Origin: Punctularia strigosozonata HHB-11173 SS5
Lineage: Eukaryota; Basidiomycota; Agaricomycetes; Corticiales; Punctulariaceae
Assembly: GCF_000264995.1 (NCBI RefSeq)
Contig: NW_006767445.1
Coordinates: 239,346 to 303,345 of the forward strand
Direction: 5' to 3'
Length of the DNA stretch: 64,000 nucleotides
The position numbers and the translations under genes are program-made. A model generated the notes under the pieces. The model had not been told where the DNA came from. It worked only from the letters and a program-made list of their open reading frames with translations, and searched no databases. Shown here one piece after another: positions 34,991 through 46,368 of the stretch. How positions within the stretch are numbered: the stretch's first letter is position 1; every line of letters starts with the position of its first letter.

Positions 34991-35140
34991 CCATGGCAAA
35001 TGCATCAGGAAAAACCGGATTTGCTAAAAACCTCCTAAAACGTACTAAAACGTGCTCATTTAGTAGCTTTAGAGGGTTTCGGTACCCAATAAGCGACTCT
35101 TTCAATAGTCCAATTTTTCCTGATGTGCATTTGGATATGG
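34991..35140. repeat. 150-bp segment bounded by imperfect inverted repeats
   Basis: CCATGGCAAATGCATCAGG at 34991-35009 (continuing AAAAACCGG to 35018) matches the reverse complement of 35110-35140 with two small gaps and a few mismatches, over about 28 bp. The interior (about 90 bp) is AT-richer, includes a short direct repeat (CCTAAAACGTACTAAAACG), and has no coding potential. It lies exactly where the two truncated genes meet. It may be a small MITE or the footprint of a rearrangement. Confidence 0.5.
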
Positions 35141-35206
35141 CTCAACAAGCCCCTCCAGAGCAACATTGGCCGCAGCGTAGTTCATCTATCAAAATATGTC
35201 AACTGA

Positions 35207-35844
35207 ACTTGTCTGAGCAGCTTCAAGGCTGCCTGGAACACGGCCGAATGGTTCCCCTCGCTCGTGGCGTCCGGACCAATCCTGCGTCGACTTCCTGACC
35301 TAGACGCGGTGAGCATATTTTTCCATGCCGTTACTACTCAACCTGATGTACCATGGACCAGGACATGGCCTGGATACCCCAGGCAGCTGCGGCCCGTGCT
35401 CTGGTCGAGATGTCGCTGGCACAGGACCTGGAGGCATATCCTGTCTTGCATTTGGCACATCCTCACCCTGTCCCTTGGACGTCTCTCCTTCGGTCAATAT
35501 TCATGGAGCTCAACGTAGAGTTGGTCTCGTATTCCGACTGGTTGGACGCGCTAGAGGAGAATTTTAAAGACAAAACCAAAACGGAAGTGCAACTTATGCG
35601 AGAGAATCCAGCACTACGTCTACTCGCGTTCTTCAAGTCGGCCGGGAGAACGATTGGACAAAATTCTGGTAAGGATCGTGGTCGGGAAGCGATGGCGCTC
35701 CCGATGATGGATATGTCCAGGGCGAAGGAAATTGCACCGAGCTTGGGCAAGCTGCAGCCGCTTGGAACAGAGGACGTTCGACACTGGCTGGAGTATTGGA
35801 AAGGCGTGGGCTTGCTGCCCCGAAGCCCGGATGCTACGCATTAA
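35207..35844 (+). pseudogene. Remnant of a second adenylate-forming reductase (C-terminal R domain)
   Basis: Encodes only the last third of a reductase domain: AAWNTAEWFPSLVASGP, an intron, DMAWIPQAAAARALVEM, YPVLHLAHPHPVPWTSLL, WLDALEENFKDKTKTEVQLM and RHWLEYWKGVGLLP. It aligns with the end of the intact reductase at 28995-33111 and keeps the intron at the same place, so it came from a genomic copy and not from reverse-transcribed mRNA. Roughly half the residues differ from the intact gene by eye, so this is an old copy or the relic of a different paralogue. The adenylation and carrier domains are absent and a stop lies just upstream. Confidence 0.75.
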
Positions 35845-36776
35845 CTCCGTGAACCTGTACCTTAAGATATGTAGATGTACCAGTGAATGCAGTTTGGGAT
35901 CAGTCGATTGCCATGCGCTAATAAGGTCTCACGACCGGGCGCGCGGCTGGGAGATGGCGTGCATTACGTAAATCTACCTACCTACCTGCTGTACGTTGCC
36001 TCACCACATCTACCGTTATACCCGGTAGCCATAGCCCACATGGGGTACCGGATAACGAAGTGCACTGTGTGGAATGCATCCGTGATGGCTTTTCACGTTC
36101 GGTTGTTTGGCTTGACCAGCTGGTCCTCATTCAAACCCATCATTACTGGACAATGGTGAGCCTACAGCTTACGGATTCTGCTACCTCATGGCTCCTCATC
36201 GACTCCCTGACAGGACCCCCTTGTGTCTCCCCGAACAATGCTCCGTTGTGAGCGCATCTCGGGAGAAGTGAGATGGCCTGCCGACTTGCCGTAACATGTC
36301 TCGATACGGAGGCTCTCATCGCAGTTTGTTCAATGGTGCGCGTCATCTCAGCGAATCCAGCATCACTTCTTCCCATGGATGACTCGATAAAGACGCCTGG
36401 TCTTACATTGGGTTGCCCCCGACCTCCGTACCGAGCCATGTTGTTGCCGGGGCTCGCTTGCTCAGCGTGGCAGAATGTTCCACGTTTGGCAGCGCTCCTT
36501 CTCTACCTGAATGGGAAGCGCCATCATCTATGTCAAGAATGTGTTGACACGGCACCGTGTCTTTTTCCTAAACGTTGCTCCAGCCGATACGCTTCCTCCA
36601 TGCCTCATGGGAAGACAATGCGGTCACCAGGTCGTCTGTGAACATGCCGGCGTTTGACGAGCATACCAGCACCGTCCTGATCATTATATGAGGGTACATA
36701 ACCGTCTGCGTGTGCTTGATCACGTCCTCGTAACCCTCCTCATCACACACAACTTCGGCGAGACGACCTGCCTGTC
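35845..36776. other. Intergenic, upstream of P450
   Basis: About 930 bp with no supportable gene. A 122-codon plus frame (36273-36641) and a 60-codon minus frame (36568-36750) show no family motifs. A short CTAC repeat lies near 35974-35986. A weak TATATG at about 36685 could serve the P450. Confidence 0.4.
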
Positions 36777-39229
36777 ATGGCCCATAACATGCTTGTTCTC
36801 ACTGTGACGTGCCCGATTCTATGGGGTCTGTGGTATCTGTACCGCAGGTCCGTGACCAAGTCTGCAATCAAATACCTTCCCGGCCCTCCTGCGCAGTCGT
36901 TCATGACAGGTGAGAATATTGGCCGATTCCTCCTTCACGATAGCGAATAACACACTCTAGGCAACTTGAAGCAGCTATTCTCGTTCGAAGGGTTACCGTT
37001 CCACCATATGTTAGCTTCGAAGTACGGGGGCGTGGCACAAATCAATGCTCTGTTCGGGGTAGATATCCTCACCCTTCGATGATTTCAACTCATCATCCTC
37101 ACTCTTATCGCCTCTTCTACAGGACCAGCAACTGTACATCTCCGATCCTCGTGCCCTGCACCACATTCTCGTCAAGGATCAATATGTGTTTGAGGAGAGT
37201 TCGGGTTTCCTGGTGTACGTAGATCCGAGACAGTTTCGATGCTTCAGCTCATGCCGTATCCGCAGCTCCAATCGGGTCATATTCGGCGCTGGACTGCTTT
37301 CTAGCATTGGTACGCAGCTTCTCGAGCCGTGTCAGTGCATTTATTCTTATTCTGAAGCTCATCATCAGGGGAGCAACACCGACAGTTGGTCACAGTGGCC
37401 GTACGGAACGGCGGATGGTTGACTTCGTTTATGCAACAGGCAGCGAAAAATGCTGAACCCAGTGTTCTCTCCCAAGCATATGCGCGCTCTCGTGCCCATC
37501 TTTTACGATGTCACTGAACAGGTAATGTATACCCTGATATTCGATCCCTCTTCATCTGCCGACGCTTCTGCTGCAGCTTCGCGACGTCTTCGCCAGGAAA
37601 ATCCAGTCGGGGGAGGAAGAAATCGATATCCTGAAGTGGATGTCGAGAGCTGCCCTCGAATTCGTGGGCGTAGGAGGTATCGGCTACTCATTCCAAGCCC
37701 TGGATGAAAACGTCGATAACGTCTACGCAAACGCTGCCAAGAAGCTACCGTAGGCTTTTGCATCACTATGGAATTCCAGGACCGTCTGACGGCCACTGAT
37801 TCCCTGCAGCTCAGCCTTGTTTACGCTGATTCCGTTCCGGCCGCTCTGGACGCTCGCTGACGAAACGCTGCCGCTCGGGCTCCGGCGCTTCCTTGTCAAG
37901 CACCTCCCGTTCAAACGCGTCAAGGAGATCCGCACTATCGTTGATGTCATGCATAACCAGAGCCTCGAGGTGTATGAGAAGAAAAAGGCGGCCATCGTGG
38001 CAGGTGATGGGTCCATCAACTCTCAGGTCGGCGATGGGAAGGATATCATGAGTGTCCTGCGTCAGTCATGCCTTCACCGTGGATGGGGAGTAGCGTCGCT
38101 GACGCGTAGTCGCAGTGTGCGCAAACATGGAAGCGTCTGAGAAAGATCGTCTTTCGGAAGAAGAGCTTGTCGCACAGATGAACACCCTGCTGTTTGCTGC
38201 ACAGGTCAGTGTCGGTCGCCACTGACGTATTTGATTCTCCTCACGCCATACCACAGCATACGACGAGCTCTGCATTGTCTCGTATCCTATACATGCTATC
38301 GAACGACCAGGCAAGGCAAGGGAGGTTGCGCAAGGAGGTGACGGAAGCGCGCGAAGAACACGGAAACTTGGACTATGATAAATTGATGGGACTTCGTAGG
38401 TCTATTCTTTATCGATCGTATCGGCCAGCTCATGATGGTTCCAGCGTTCCTTGACGCAATCTGTCGCGAGACCCTGCGACTGTAAGTCCGGAAGATGTGC
38501 CATAGAAAAATAGCTGATTGACGGACGTGCCCAGGCATGCGCCCTCCACTGTTCAAATGCGCACGTAAGTAGTCAAGTGAGACTTCGTGAGCATTTCGAT
38601 CTAAGGTTATCACAGCGCTAGAAAGGACATATCCATACCTCTGAGCTGGCCAGTGACCCTCACCAACGGCCAGACCATCACCGAGCTGCCTGTGCGCAAC
38701 AACCAGACAGTGCTCGTCTCCATTGCGGGCACGAACCGGAGCCCCCTCATCTGGGGCAAGGACGCGGCGGAGTGGCGCCCCGAGCGCTGGCTTGAGCCAC
38801 TCCCGGAGAGTGTCGCAGCAGCAAAGGTGCCCGGCGTGTATTCAAACCTGTAAGTCTGTGTCTTTGAGGAGGCCGTAACGATGGTGATAGAATGTGTGTA
38901 GGTTGACGTTCATTGGCGGAGGCAGAGCATGCATGTATGGAGTTCATCCCTATGTAACATTATGGCTGATACTGATACATCTCAACTGAAGCGGCTTCAA
39001 ATTCTCTGAGCTAGAAATGAGTAAGTCTATGTTTGCTCCTACCGTCTCTCCTAATTATACAATATATATTTTAGAGGTCGTCCTATCCGTGCTCGTCGAG
39101 AACTTCGTGTTCCAACCATCCAAGCACGAGATTGTGTGGCGCCTGAGCGCTGTGCAGATCCCATCTGTCAAGGGACGCGAGAACGAACCGGCGCACCTGC
39201 CGATGAAGCTCTCGTTCGCGAAGAAATGA
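36777..39229 (+). CDS. Cytochrome P450 monooxygenase
   Basis: Haem-thiolate monooxygenase, probably anchored in the endoplasmic reticulum by its N-terminus (LVLTVTCPILWGLWYLY). About fourteen exons join to roughly 540 residues. Landmarks in order: YLPGPP hinge, HRQQRKMLNPVFSPKHM (C helix), I-helix LLFAAQHTTSSALS, ExxR in ICRETLRLHAP, AEWRPERWL (PERW), and haem loop FIGGGRACIGFKF with the axial cysteine, split by an intron between ACI and GF. The reading holds through every junction, so the gene looks intact. The CYP family cannot be given without alignment; the general look is of the large CYP clans expanded in agaricomycetes. Same strand as the reductase upstream and the flavoenzyme downstream, so a shared pathway is possible but unproven. 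Confidence 0.92.
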
Positions 39230-39587
39230 TGAGGAGTGCGCCTATGATCCTCGTTCCATGTTTCGACCCCTTGTTTGCGGCGCTTTGTCAGTTTGCGTCT
39301 GTATTCGTGTATTAAGGCATTATGTTCATTTTCGTGTCTGTGGATGCACAGGAGGTTTTGTCCGTACGTGTGATGATAACGCCGACCAAAAAGCAAACGC
39401 ATGCACGAACACCTGAGTACTCTACATGCCTTCGGCATTGGTCGGCATCTCCGGCTGTGAGTCTCACGGATCGCCGCCCCTTGGTCCCCTGGTCCTCTGC
39501 GCAGATAAAGCTCCGGCACATGTATAAGTACTGCTGCACGATGGCCTGTTATCAGCCTCCACCTTTGCCTCCGTACCTCTTCTCAGA
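39230..39587. other. Intergenic, promoter of flavoenzyme gene
   Basis: Between the P450 stop and the flavoenzyme start. Holds a TATA box at 39523-39528. Nothing else seen. Confidence 0.45.
39523..39528 (+). promoter_or_regulatory. TATA box of D-amino-acid oxidase-like gene
   Basis: TATAAG (within TGTATAAGTA), 65 nt upstream of the ATG at 39588. Confidence 0.55.
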
Positions 39588-41018
39588 ATGCCCGCGATAA
39601 CGATCGTCGGCGCGGGCGTCTTCGGCCTCTCCATCGCGCACTCTCTTCCGCTCGCGTACGACATCACCATCGTTGCGCGCGACATGCCTGGAGACCCGGA
39701 TTCGCTGGAGTGGGCCAGCCCTTGGTGAACAATTTTTATTACTCGTACGCGCGTCAAAGGATGCTCATGCGGCGGCGACTAGGGCCGGGGCAGGTTACGG
39801 TGCAGGCGGAACGAAAGATCCGGTCGAAAAGGAAATATACAAGGCGAGCTTTAGGTGGTTCTGGGATATATCAGCCAGATTTCCGGAGTCGACGGTCAGG
39901 GTGAGTGCATATATGCGGCGTTTGAAGGCCAGAGCACCGACCACCTCACATAGAGGATACGATCTCAACTCTTCCGGGACAACACCAGCACCGACGATGA
40001 CCTCTGGTGGAAAGGCTACCTTCCCGACGTACGTTTCGTGCACCTTAAGTACCGACGCTCCACTCACCACACCCATCACATAGTACCGTATCATGGACCC
40101 GTCCGAGCTTCCGCCCGACTCGAACGCCAAGATTGCGATCGAACATTCGTCCATCGTCTTGACCCCACCTGCATACATCCAGTGGCTCTACGATCGACTC
40201 GTTGCCCGCGGCGTGCGTTTTGTTCGTGGCACTGTGTCATCCATCGCGGAGGTCCAGAGCGGGACGTTTGGCCCCGAGCCGGACGTGATCGTGAACGCGA
40301 CCGGCGTTGGCGCGAAGACGCTCGGCGGCGTGATGGATGGGGATGTCGAGCCCATCCGGTATGTAACCAACATCTTATGACCGTCATGTTAACTTATAAC
40401 CTCACTTCGTGCTCAGAGGGCAAACTATGCTCATTCGCGACAAAACCGGCAAGATCGATACCATGGTTCTCAGAAGTGGTATCGACTACTGCTATGTCAT
40501 TCCTCGGCTCGATGGCACGGTTGTTCTAGGCGGGATCAAAGACAACGGCGACACGTAAGAAAGCGCTCTGTGTTCGCATATCCCATCTCTCTGACACGTG
40601 TCCTCAATCCTGTGGGCCTACAGGAGCCCCGAGGTCAAGCCGGAGCAAAAGGCAGACATCGCGAAGCGCTGCCACCAGCTGAACCCGCTCGTTCCCGACG
40701 ACTGGACACAGATGGAGATCGTGCGCGATATCGTTGGAATACGTCCCGGGCGAAAGACTGGGCTGCGCGTCGAGTCCGAGCTTATCGATGGTGCCAAGGT
40801 AGTGCACGCGTACGGTATGGCTCCTTCCTCCCTTCATATGAGAGTGCGACGTAATCGGTCGCTTTTGTACAGGCGGCGCAGGCGGAGGGTACGCACTGAG
40901 TGCGGGCGTTGGACGGCGGGTCGCATTTTTGGTGGACGAATTCATTTATGCGGATCCCAATCCCGTGAAGATCAACGTAACTCGCGACGGTGCTAGAAGC
41001 CGATGTATTTGCCAGTAA
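39588..41018 (+). CDS. FAD-dependent D-amino-acid/D-aspartate oxidase family protein
   Basis: Oxidative deamination of a D-amino acid or similar amine using FAD is the family reaction; the substrate is unknown. The N-terminus has the dinucleotide-binding motif ITIVGAGVFGLSIAH. The first intron (donor at 39725, acceptor after GACTAG near 39790) joins EWASPW to AGAGYGAGGTKDP, restoring the family motif WASPWAGA. Later segments: DDDLWWKGYLPD, YRIMDP, TPPAYIQWLYDRL, DVIVNATGVGAKTL, RGQTMLI, YVIPRLDGTVVLGG, IVGIRPGRKTGLRVE and HAYGGAGGGYALSAGVG, all expected of the family. It ends CICQ. The C-terminus lacks an SKL-type peroxisomal signal. About eight exons, 370-380 residues, no break found. Confidence 0.88.
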
Positions 41019-41497
41019 ACCATGATTTGCGGTGGCGTGAGAACCGTTATCAAGCGCGTGGCATTTGTGGCAATCGCACTTGCTGTGTACTCTGTGGCCT
41101 TGCCTTGTTGCACTCGACTCTGTCGGAACAAGTCTTCCGCGAGATTACAAGAAAACACTGGAGGTGCCGTTACGGGCTCGTTGCTCTCCCTCCATCCATC
41201 TTCAGGGGAGGATGGACATAGTAGACACAATTGCGGGGCGCTATTCATCCAGATCTTGTGACGAAGGTGGATGGCGATATGCTACTAGGACACGTTTGAA
41301 GGAATCCCGGTATTTTTTCCGCCTTTAATATATTATCTTCCGCTGCTATCCCGTTCATCAGGCCGATGGTGGTCCCAAGTCCAGTGGACGGAGTATGTCG
41401 TGCGTTGTCGTGACGGACACATAGAGTGCCACGGCCATAGACCATGTGTGCCACAGAGGATACGCACCACTCAGGACAAAGACGGCGTATATGAACG
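41019..41497. other. Intergenic spacer
   Basis: Lies between two plus-strand genes. Several 70-87-codon overlapping frames show no motif. Nothing supportable. Confidence 0.4.
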
Positions 41498-42750
41498 ATG
41501 GTCGACTTTGCGGCAACCCAACTCCTTATACTCCGCTCCTCGCCTCACCATCGCCTCGCCCGTGACCTGACGTGAGTTGATATTTTTCTATCATTTTCTG
41601 CTCTTGTACTGACTCGATATCTTTCTTGTCAAGGATGCGACACATTTCTGGAGCGTGGACTCCGTCGCGGCTTGTCGAGAAAGACATGTCATGCTGTCCC
41701 GGCCTTGACGGCGATGCCAAACGTGTTCGCCTAGAGGGGATGGAGGACGTCGCGCGAAAGCTCACCACCTCCTCCAGGGTCATGAACGCGACGTATTTGT
41801 ACATCGATCTAGACTCGCCGACGGCCAACGTTCCCGAGTTTCAAATCTCGCTCCCGCACCTGCGGAAATTGTCGATCAAGTACCCCTCTGTCGATCCGGC
41901 GAAGCAGATTCTGTCGTTTATGGCCCTCAGTTCCCTAGAGGTGCTCGAACTTTGTGACCGCTGGAACGTTATCCTTCCGGAGGGACAAGACTCGTCGCCG
42001 CTGCTGCACTACCTGGCTCAGCCATCAGCCATCACCCCGAATCCTTCGGTAGCATTCTCTTCTCTCAACCACCTCTGCATGCAGGACATGCGCTTCTCTG
42101 AAGCTTCATTGTGGACCTTCTTATCGCAGTGCACGGGTCTCAAACACCTCTGCTTGAGCGACTGTTCCATGCCTTACGATTATTCCGGAGCATTCTACCC
42201 TCCGGCCCGGCTGCCAGCCCTCGCGACCCTGCGGATTACCTACCGGGATACTTCCCTTGCACAAAACCTACTAGCTTGTATCGACGCCCCCACGCTCCAC
42301 ACCCTCTCGCTTCGCGACCTCAACGATATCGCTTTCGTAAATTGCGCTGCCGTTCTCAACGATTCCTCGGACTTGTTCAGATTGGACTACAAGAGATCGT
42401 GCCGTTTCCTCCGGTCGTTCCTGGTCCTCGAACTGTTTAATATGCACGCATTCCCAGCAGCCATCGCAGAATTCCTGGTCCATTGCCCTGCCCTTCAGCA
42501 CATCGTGCTCACCAATTGTACCCCTAAGATACAGGAGGGCTTGGTCCTGACCGTGTTTCCCAAGAGGGCTTTAGCGATATACCAGGACCCAGGGCGCTAC
42601 CCCTCGCACGTTACGGAGCGCGTACTGCCCAGTCTCAAAGACGTCGATTGCTTCAGTGCAGGACTCATCGGCCAAAAGACGACGCTGGAAGCGAATTTTT
42701 TTTGCCCGACTCAGGGTGTTATTGCGACTTCCCCAAGAGGAACTGGCTAA
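41498..42750 (+). CDS. Leucine-rich-repeat protein of the fungal F-box/LRR type, F-box not seen
   Basis: Two exons (41498-41571, 41634-42750) give 396 residues in frame. The short first exon reads MVDFAATQLLILRSSPHHRLARDLT and then MRHISGAWTPSRLVEKDMSCC. The body has irregular leucine-rich repeats: LPHLRKLSIKY, LSSLEVLELCD, FSSLNHLCMQDM, CTGLKHLCLSDC, LPALATLRITY, APTLHTLSLRDL and CPALQHIVLTNC. This is the C-terminal half of agaricomycete F-box proteins. No N-terminal LPxEIL F-box was found, so the gene may be 5'-truncated, or its F-box exon may lie upstream beyond what I can join. An overlapping frame (42656-43012) is probably a shadow. Confidence 0.65.
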
Positions 42751-43464
42751 AGGATCCGATCGAGCGACGGTCCTCCGCATTTTCGGAGATGCGTTCTATA
42801 GGCGGGTTCTTGTTGAAACCAATCTTGCACGAATGGTCCCGATATGGAGATATTATGGCGGGGACGAGGAAGCCCACAGGTGTCCTTCCGTTATCCGACT
42901 TATCCTGCAACGTCGTTACCTCGGTGAGACATCTTCCCGATCGCAGCTCCCTGGACGGCTGCCAACCCTCGACGCGGGAACCACACTCTCGTTACCGGAC
43001 ATTTCTGCATGACTCACGATAGCATGATATGATTGCTATTCCCTATACACTCTTTCTTCGCATTCTGAAAATTTCCCATTCATGATACTGTGCTGGACCT
43101 GGAGACGCATGCAGATCGTATCGTAAATACACCGTCCGAAGGGCCGAGCTATGACCCCCGCCCGCTGAGCCGGCATCAACAGTCCCGCCGACACCCCTCG
43201 TCGTCGTATTCAGACAATAGAACGCAGATTGACAGGCCTCAGACCTCAACACTCCTTTGAGTTATTTTTTACCTTGGTCAGTAACATTCCGCCTCCGCCT
43301 GCGCATCGCCAACTGAGGCGCCGGTGCCAGTGGCCAACACAACTCCACCCCTACAACGTCATGCAACGCCTGCGACCTATGACGTCAACGCGCCCTCCAT
43401 AAAACCGCCAACACACACTCTCAACTCTCAACACCACCCATCCACCGTTTCACTGACCACGACA
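42751..43464. other. Intergenic spacer
   Basis: Contains a 118-codon frame (42656-43012) with basic composition (AKRRRWKRIFFARLRVLLRL) and no known motif, partly over the LRR gene. The last 150 bp are CA/CAA-rich, likely the 5' leader of the next gene. Confidence 0.4.
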
Positions 43465-43899
43465 ATGAATACCACCACGATGAACACCACCCCCTCCGGC
43501 AACACCACCAATGCCATCAACACCTCCGGTGCCCCCGCCACGACGGGCGCTACCGCCGGCGCCGGGCTCGGCCAGAAGGTCAAGTGAGTGCACTCGCGAG
43601 CGACTCTCTTTTCAAGTCAACAGTGGCTGACGATCTTTGGCGGTGGTGCAGGGGCGCCTTCCAAACCGTCCACGGCGTAGGCGAAAAGATCCGCGGCAAC
43701 GCGCTCGATGCCGCCGACTCGGCGACCGGCGACCGCGACGTGCACGGTGCGTCCTTCAATAACGCATCACAGAGTTCCTTGACTTGACCTCGCACCTGTG
43801 ACAGGCACGGGTATGCGCAATGCCGCCGTCGACCAGAAGGGCTCGATGGAGACCAACGTCGGCGTCGCCAACATGCGTGGTGCAGGATCTACGATCTAG
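43465..43899 (+). CDS. Small HGxGExxRG-family protein, copy 2
   Basis: Three exons (43465-43583, 43652-43746, 43805-43899) give 102 residues in frame. A Thr/Asn-rich leader ([17 protein letters not shown]) precedes the core [31 protein letters not shown], followed by a Gly/Asn tail ending GAGSTI. It is a paralogue of the protein at 33503-34107: the core aligns and the first intron falls after the same lysine/arginine codon in the same phase 2. It has one more intron than copy 1. The family label, mismatched-base-pair and cruciform DNA recognition-like, is from memory and uncertain. The short size, simple composition and lack of signal peptide suggest an abundant cytosolic or nuclear protein. 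Confidence 0.7.
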
Positions 43900-44122
43900 A
43901 GTCTTCGGAGTCCTCGCAATATACCATTGCAGCATAGCGTCACACATGACTGGCAAAGACAGAAGATAGAGAAGCCAATGCAACGGCTGTATTAATAGTG
44001 TATCATCTAATAAGAATGCAATATGAGTCCCTGAACCGTGACACGATTGAGCAGGAAGGGGTCGCTTACACATCAAATCCTCACCAACCCTTGGTAGATC
44101 AGTTTCTGCTCGAACACGACAT

Positions 44123-45721
44123 TCATGCGGACGACAGTCCGCTTTCTTCCGTCTCCACCAGATCCGGCCTCCGTGTCCGTACCGGGTCTGCTCGCGAAGA
44201 AATGCAGTTTTAAGAATCATGCGATCAGACCCGAACGAAATGGACTGCTCACCGAAGTAGCGATGCGCCTGTGCCTCCGCGGCGGTCAAGCGGTCCTGGT
44301 GGTCATACCGTAACAGCTTGTCGAGGAAGTCGATCGCCTCATTCGAGATGTACCGCCGGTTGTCCGTAGTGACGAACCGTGTCCACGGCTTGCGGGGATA
44401 TCTATCGGGCCAACGGCCATCATCAGTGTTGCTGCACATTGAAAGGAAAGGTGGGCACGCACGTTCCAAGTATATCGTCAAAGTGCGAGTCCAGGGCGAT
44501 GTCGTATCTGGCGTGGTGAATGCATGAGTATACGAGGGCACGAAGACGCGCAAGATGGTCGTTACGTACTTGTCGAGGTAGGCGAAGAGATCATCTGTCC
44601 CGAGCACCTTCGCTATTTTGACGAGTTGGTCATAGTTATCGTGGCCGTGGAAGAACGGCGTCTTCCTGAATATCTGCATCAAGCCCGTATTTGTCAGTGT
44701 GGGGGGAGAAGGACGGATGGGGTAGAGGGGACGTACGATGGAAGCAAAAGTGCAGCCGAGACTCCACATGTCGAGGCTGTAGTCGTAGTACTCGTAGTTG
44801 ACGAGCAGCTCGGGCCCTTTGAAGAATCGCGAGGCGACGCGGCAGTTGTAGTTCATGTCGGGGTGGTAGAATTCGGCGAGTCCCCAGTCAATGAGACGGA
44901 GCTAATAGGCTCGCGATCGTCAGTCTCGCAATGATGAGGAAAGTGACGTGGTCCGTGTAGGAGTTGGCAGACGCATATAGACGGGAAAGGTGGGGGGAAG
45001 GGTTGGTGAACATACCTTGCGTTTCTCGTGGTCAATCATGATGTTTTGTGGTTTGATATCCCGATGCATGATGCCCTTAGAATGGCAAAAGTCCAGCGCC
45101 TATAAAGGAGGTCATCAAGGCAAGGACCATGCCGCAGCATCATGACCGTAACACACCTTCAGAATCTCTAATATGTAAAACCGCACGTCGGCGTCCAACA
45201 GCCGAGGGTACAACCACTTCGGGTCCGCGGCGTCCACGTACTCGGTGATGAGGCTCGGTATCTTGCTCACCGGGTCGCGCACGACGTCGAGCAGCTCGAC
45301 GATGTTCGGCCCGCCGGCGAGGTTCTGCAGGATCTTGATCTCGCGCTTGATCTTCTTCCGCTTCACGGGCTTGAGCACCTTGATGATGCATTTCTCGTCA
45401 CCGACGACGTCGATCCCGAGGAACACCTATCGCGAGGGCACATACGCATGTCCCGTTGGTGAGAGAGGAAGACGGAGAGGTGACGATGATTAGACTCACC
45501 TCGGAGTACTTCCCGTGCCCGACTTTCTTGAGGATTTCGTACCGGTCCTGCGTGCCCCACTGCACCTGCGTGCTATCTGCGATAGCGCGTGGTCTCAGCC
45601 TCGGACCGACGGGCTGAGCGACGAGAGACACACCGTACTCGTACCATAACGGGCCCAGCCTGGAATTCACGTCCGCATACACCTTCGACACCGACTTGAT
45701 CACGCTCGAGCGCCCCGCCAT
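44123..45721 (-). CDS. Casein kinase 2 catalytic subunit alpha
   Basis: Constitutively active acidophilic Ser/Thr kinase of nucleus and cytoplasm. About eight exons. Starts [19 protein letters not shown], with the CK2-typical LWYEYG before the kinase fold. Landmarks: glycine-rich loop GHGKYSEV, catalytic lysine in [11 protein letters not shown] with the basic cluster [31 protein letters not shown] in [13 protein letters not shown], activation segment [28 protein letters not shown] and [24 protein letters not shown]. After a last intron the C-terminus reads [26 protein letters not shown]. The unspliced frame would run on with unrelated sequence, so the intron is needed. Intact and strongly conserved; the orthodox copy compared with the one at 53146-54615. 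Confidence 0.93.
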
Positions 45722-46368
45722 CAATCACCCGTGTCCAGAATCCAGATGTAGTGGCTTGCTTGCAAGTGGGTCCGGTTTCGTTTATCGCGCAGATTGAGTG
45801 GCGCGGGTCCGAAAACCTTGCCGGGTTGTTTGTACGACTGAGATACAGATCTGGAGAAGGACGGGGCGAGTGGAGGAGCAAAGAAAGAGCGATAGATCCA
45901 GAGGCAAAAGACAAAATCGCCGACGGCGCAGGAGAGACGGCCTAGGGCATCAGCATGGTGCTGACTTCCGCTGCCGCATGTCAGACTCGAGGCGTTGTCG
46001 CCGCTCCCCATGGGAGCCTCCGCGGCATCTCCTGAGTGCGCTCTACAAGCGCCCGGGCTTCCATGCGAGACAATGAATACGATAGTGTTAAGGGTGATAG
46101 GGTGGCAGATCAGGTTAAACAAGTCGCCGTCATTTACGAATCTGAGAATAACATTGGGATTGTGAACGAAAAGCCCCTGTTTGTATGCGTACATTCTCGT
46201 CGGCGTGAAGGCGACACGGGTATCGACATGATATGGCTGATATGACTGAAATAAATAGTCTGTGTGTGTAGCAGTAGAATATACTTGTGCCGTTGTAGAA
46301 CAGTCCCTTGATCGTGAAAACGTGCCTGCATCTCGTCCGTTCGGTTCGAGTCGTAGCAAATCGTAGCA
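45722..46368. other. Intergenic spacer
   Basis: Separates CK2 alpha from the end of the Gcn2 gene, both on the minus strand. A 212-codon minus frame (45721-46359) shows no motif and is probably chance. Should contain the CK2 alpha promoter. Confidence 0.4.

Noticed and set aside
39725-39790. Apparent frameshift in the D-amino-acid oxidase-like gene after EWASPW
   Set aside because: A first attempt with a 35-nt intron broke the frame. Using the acceptor at GACTAG near 39790 joins WASPW to AGAGYGAGG in frame, the family motif, so the gene is intact.
42656-43012. Second open frame overlapping the 3' end of the LRR gene
   Set aside because: Basic translation without LRR pattern; the LRR frame has its own stop at 42750 and no splice site links the two convincingly.
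45721-46359. 212-codon minus-strand open frame between CK2 alpha and Gcn2
   Set aside because: Composition is unlike the neighbouring proteins, there is no motif, and it abuts the CK2 alpha start where promoter sequence is expected.
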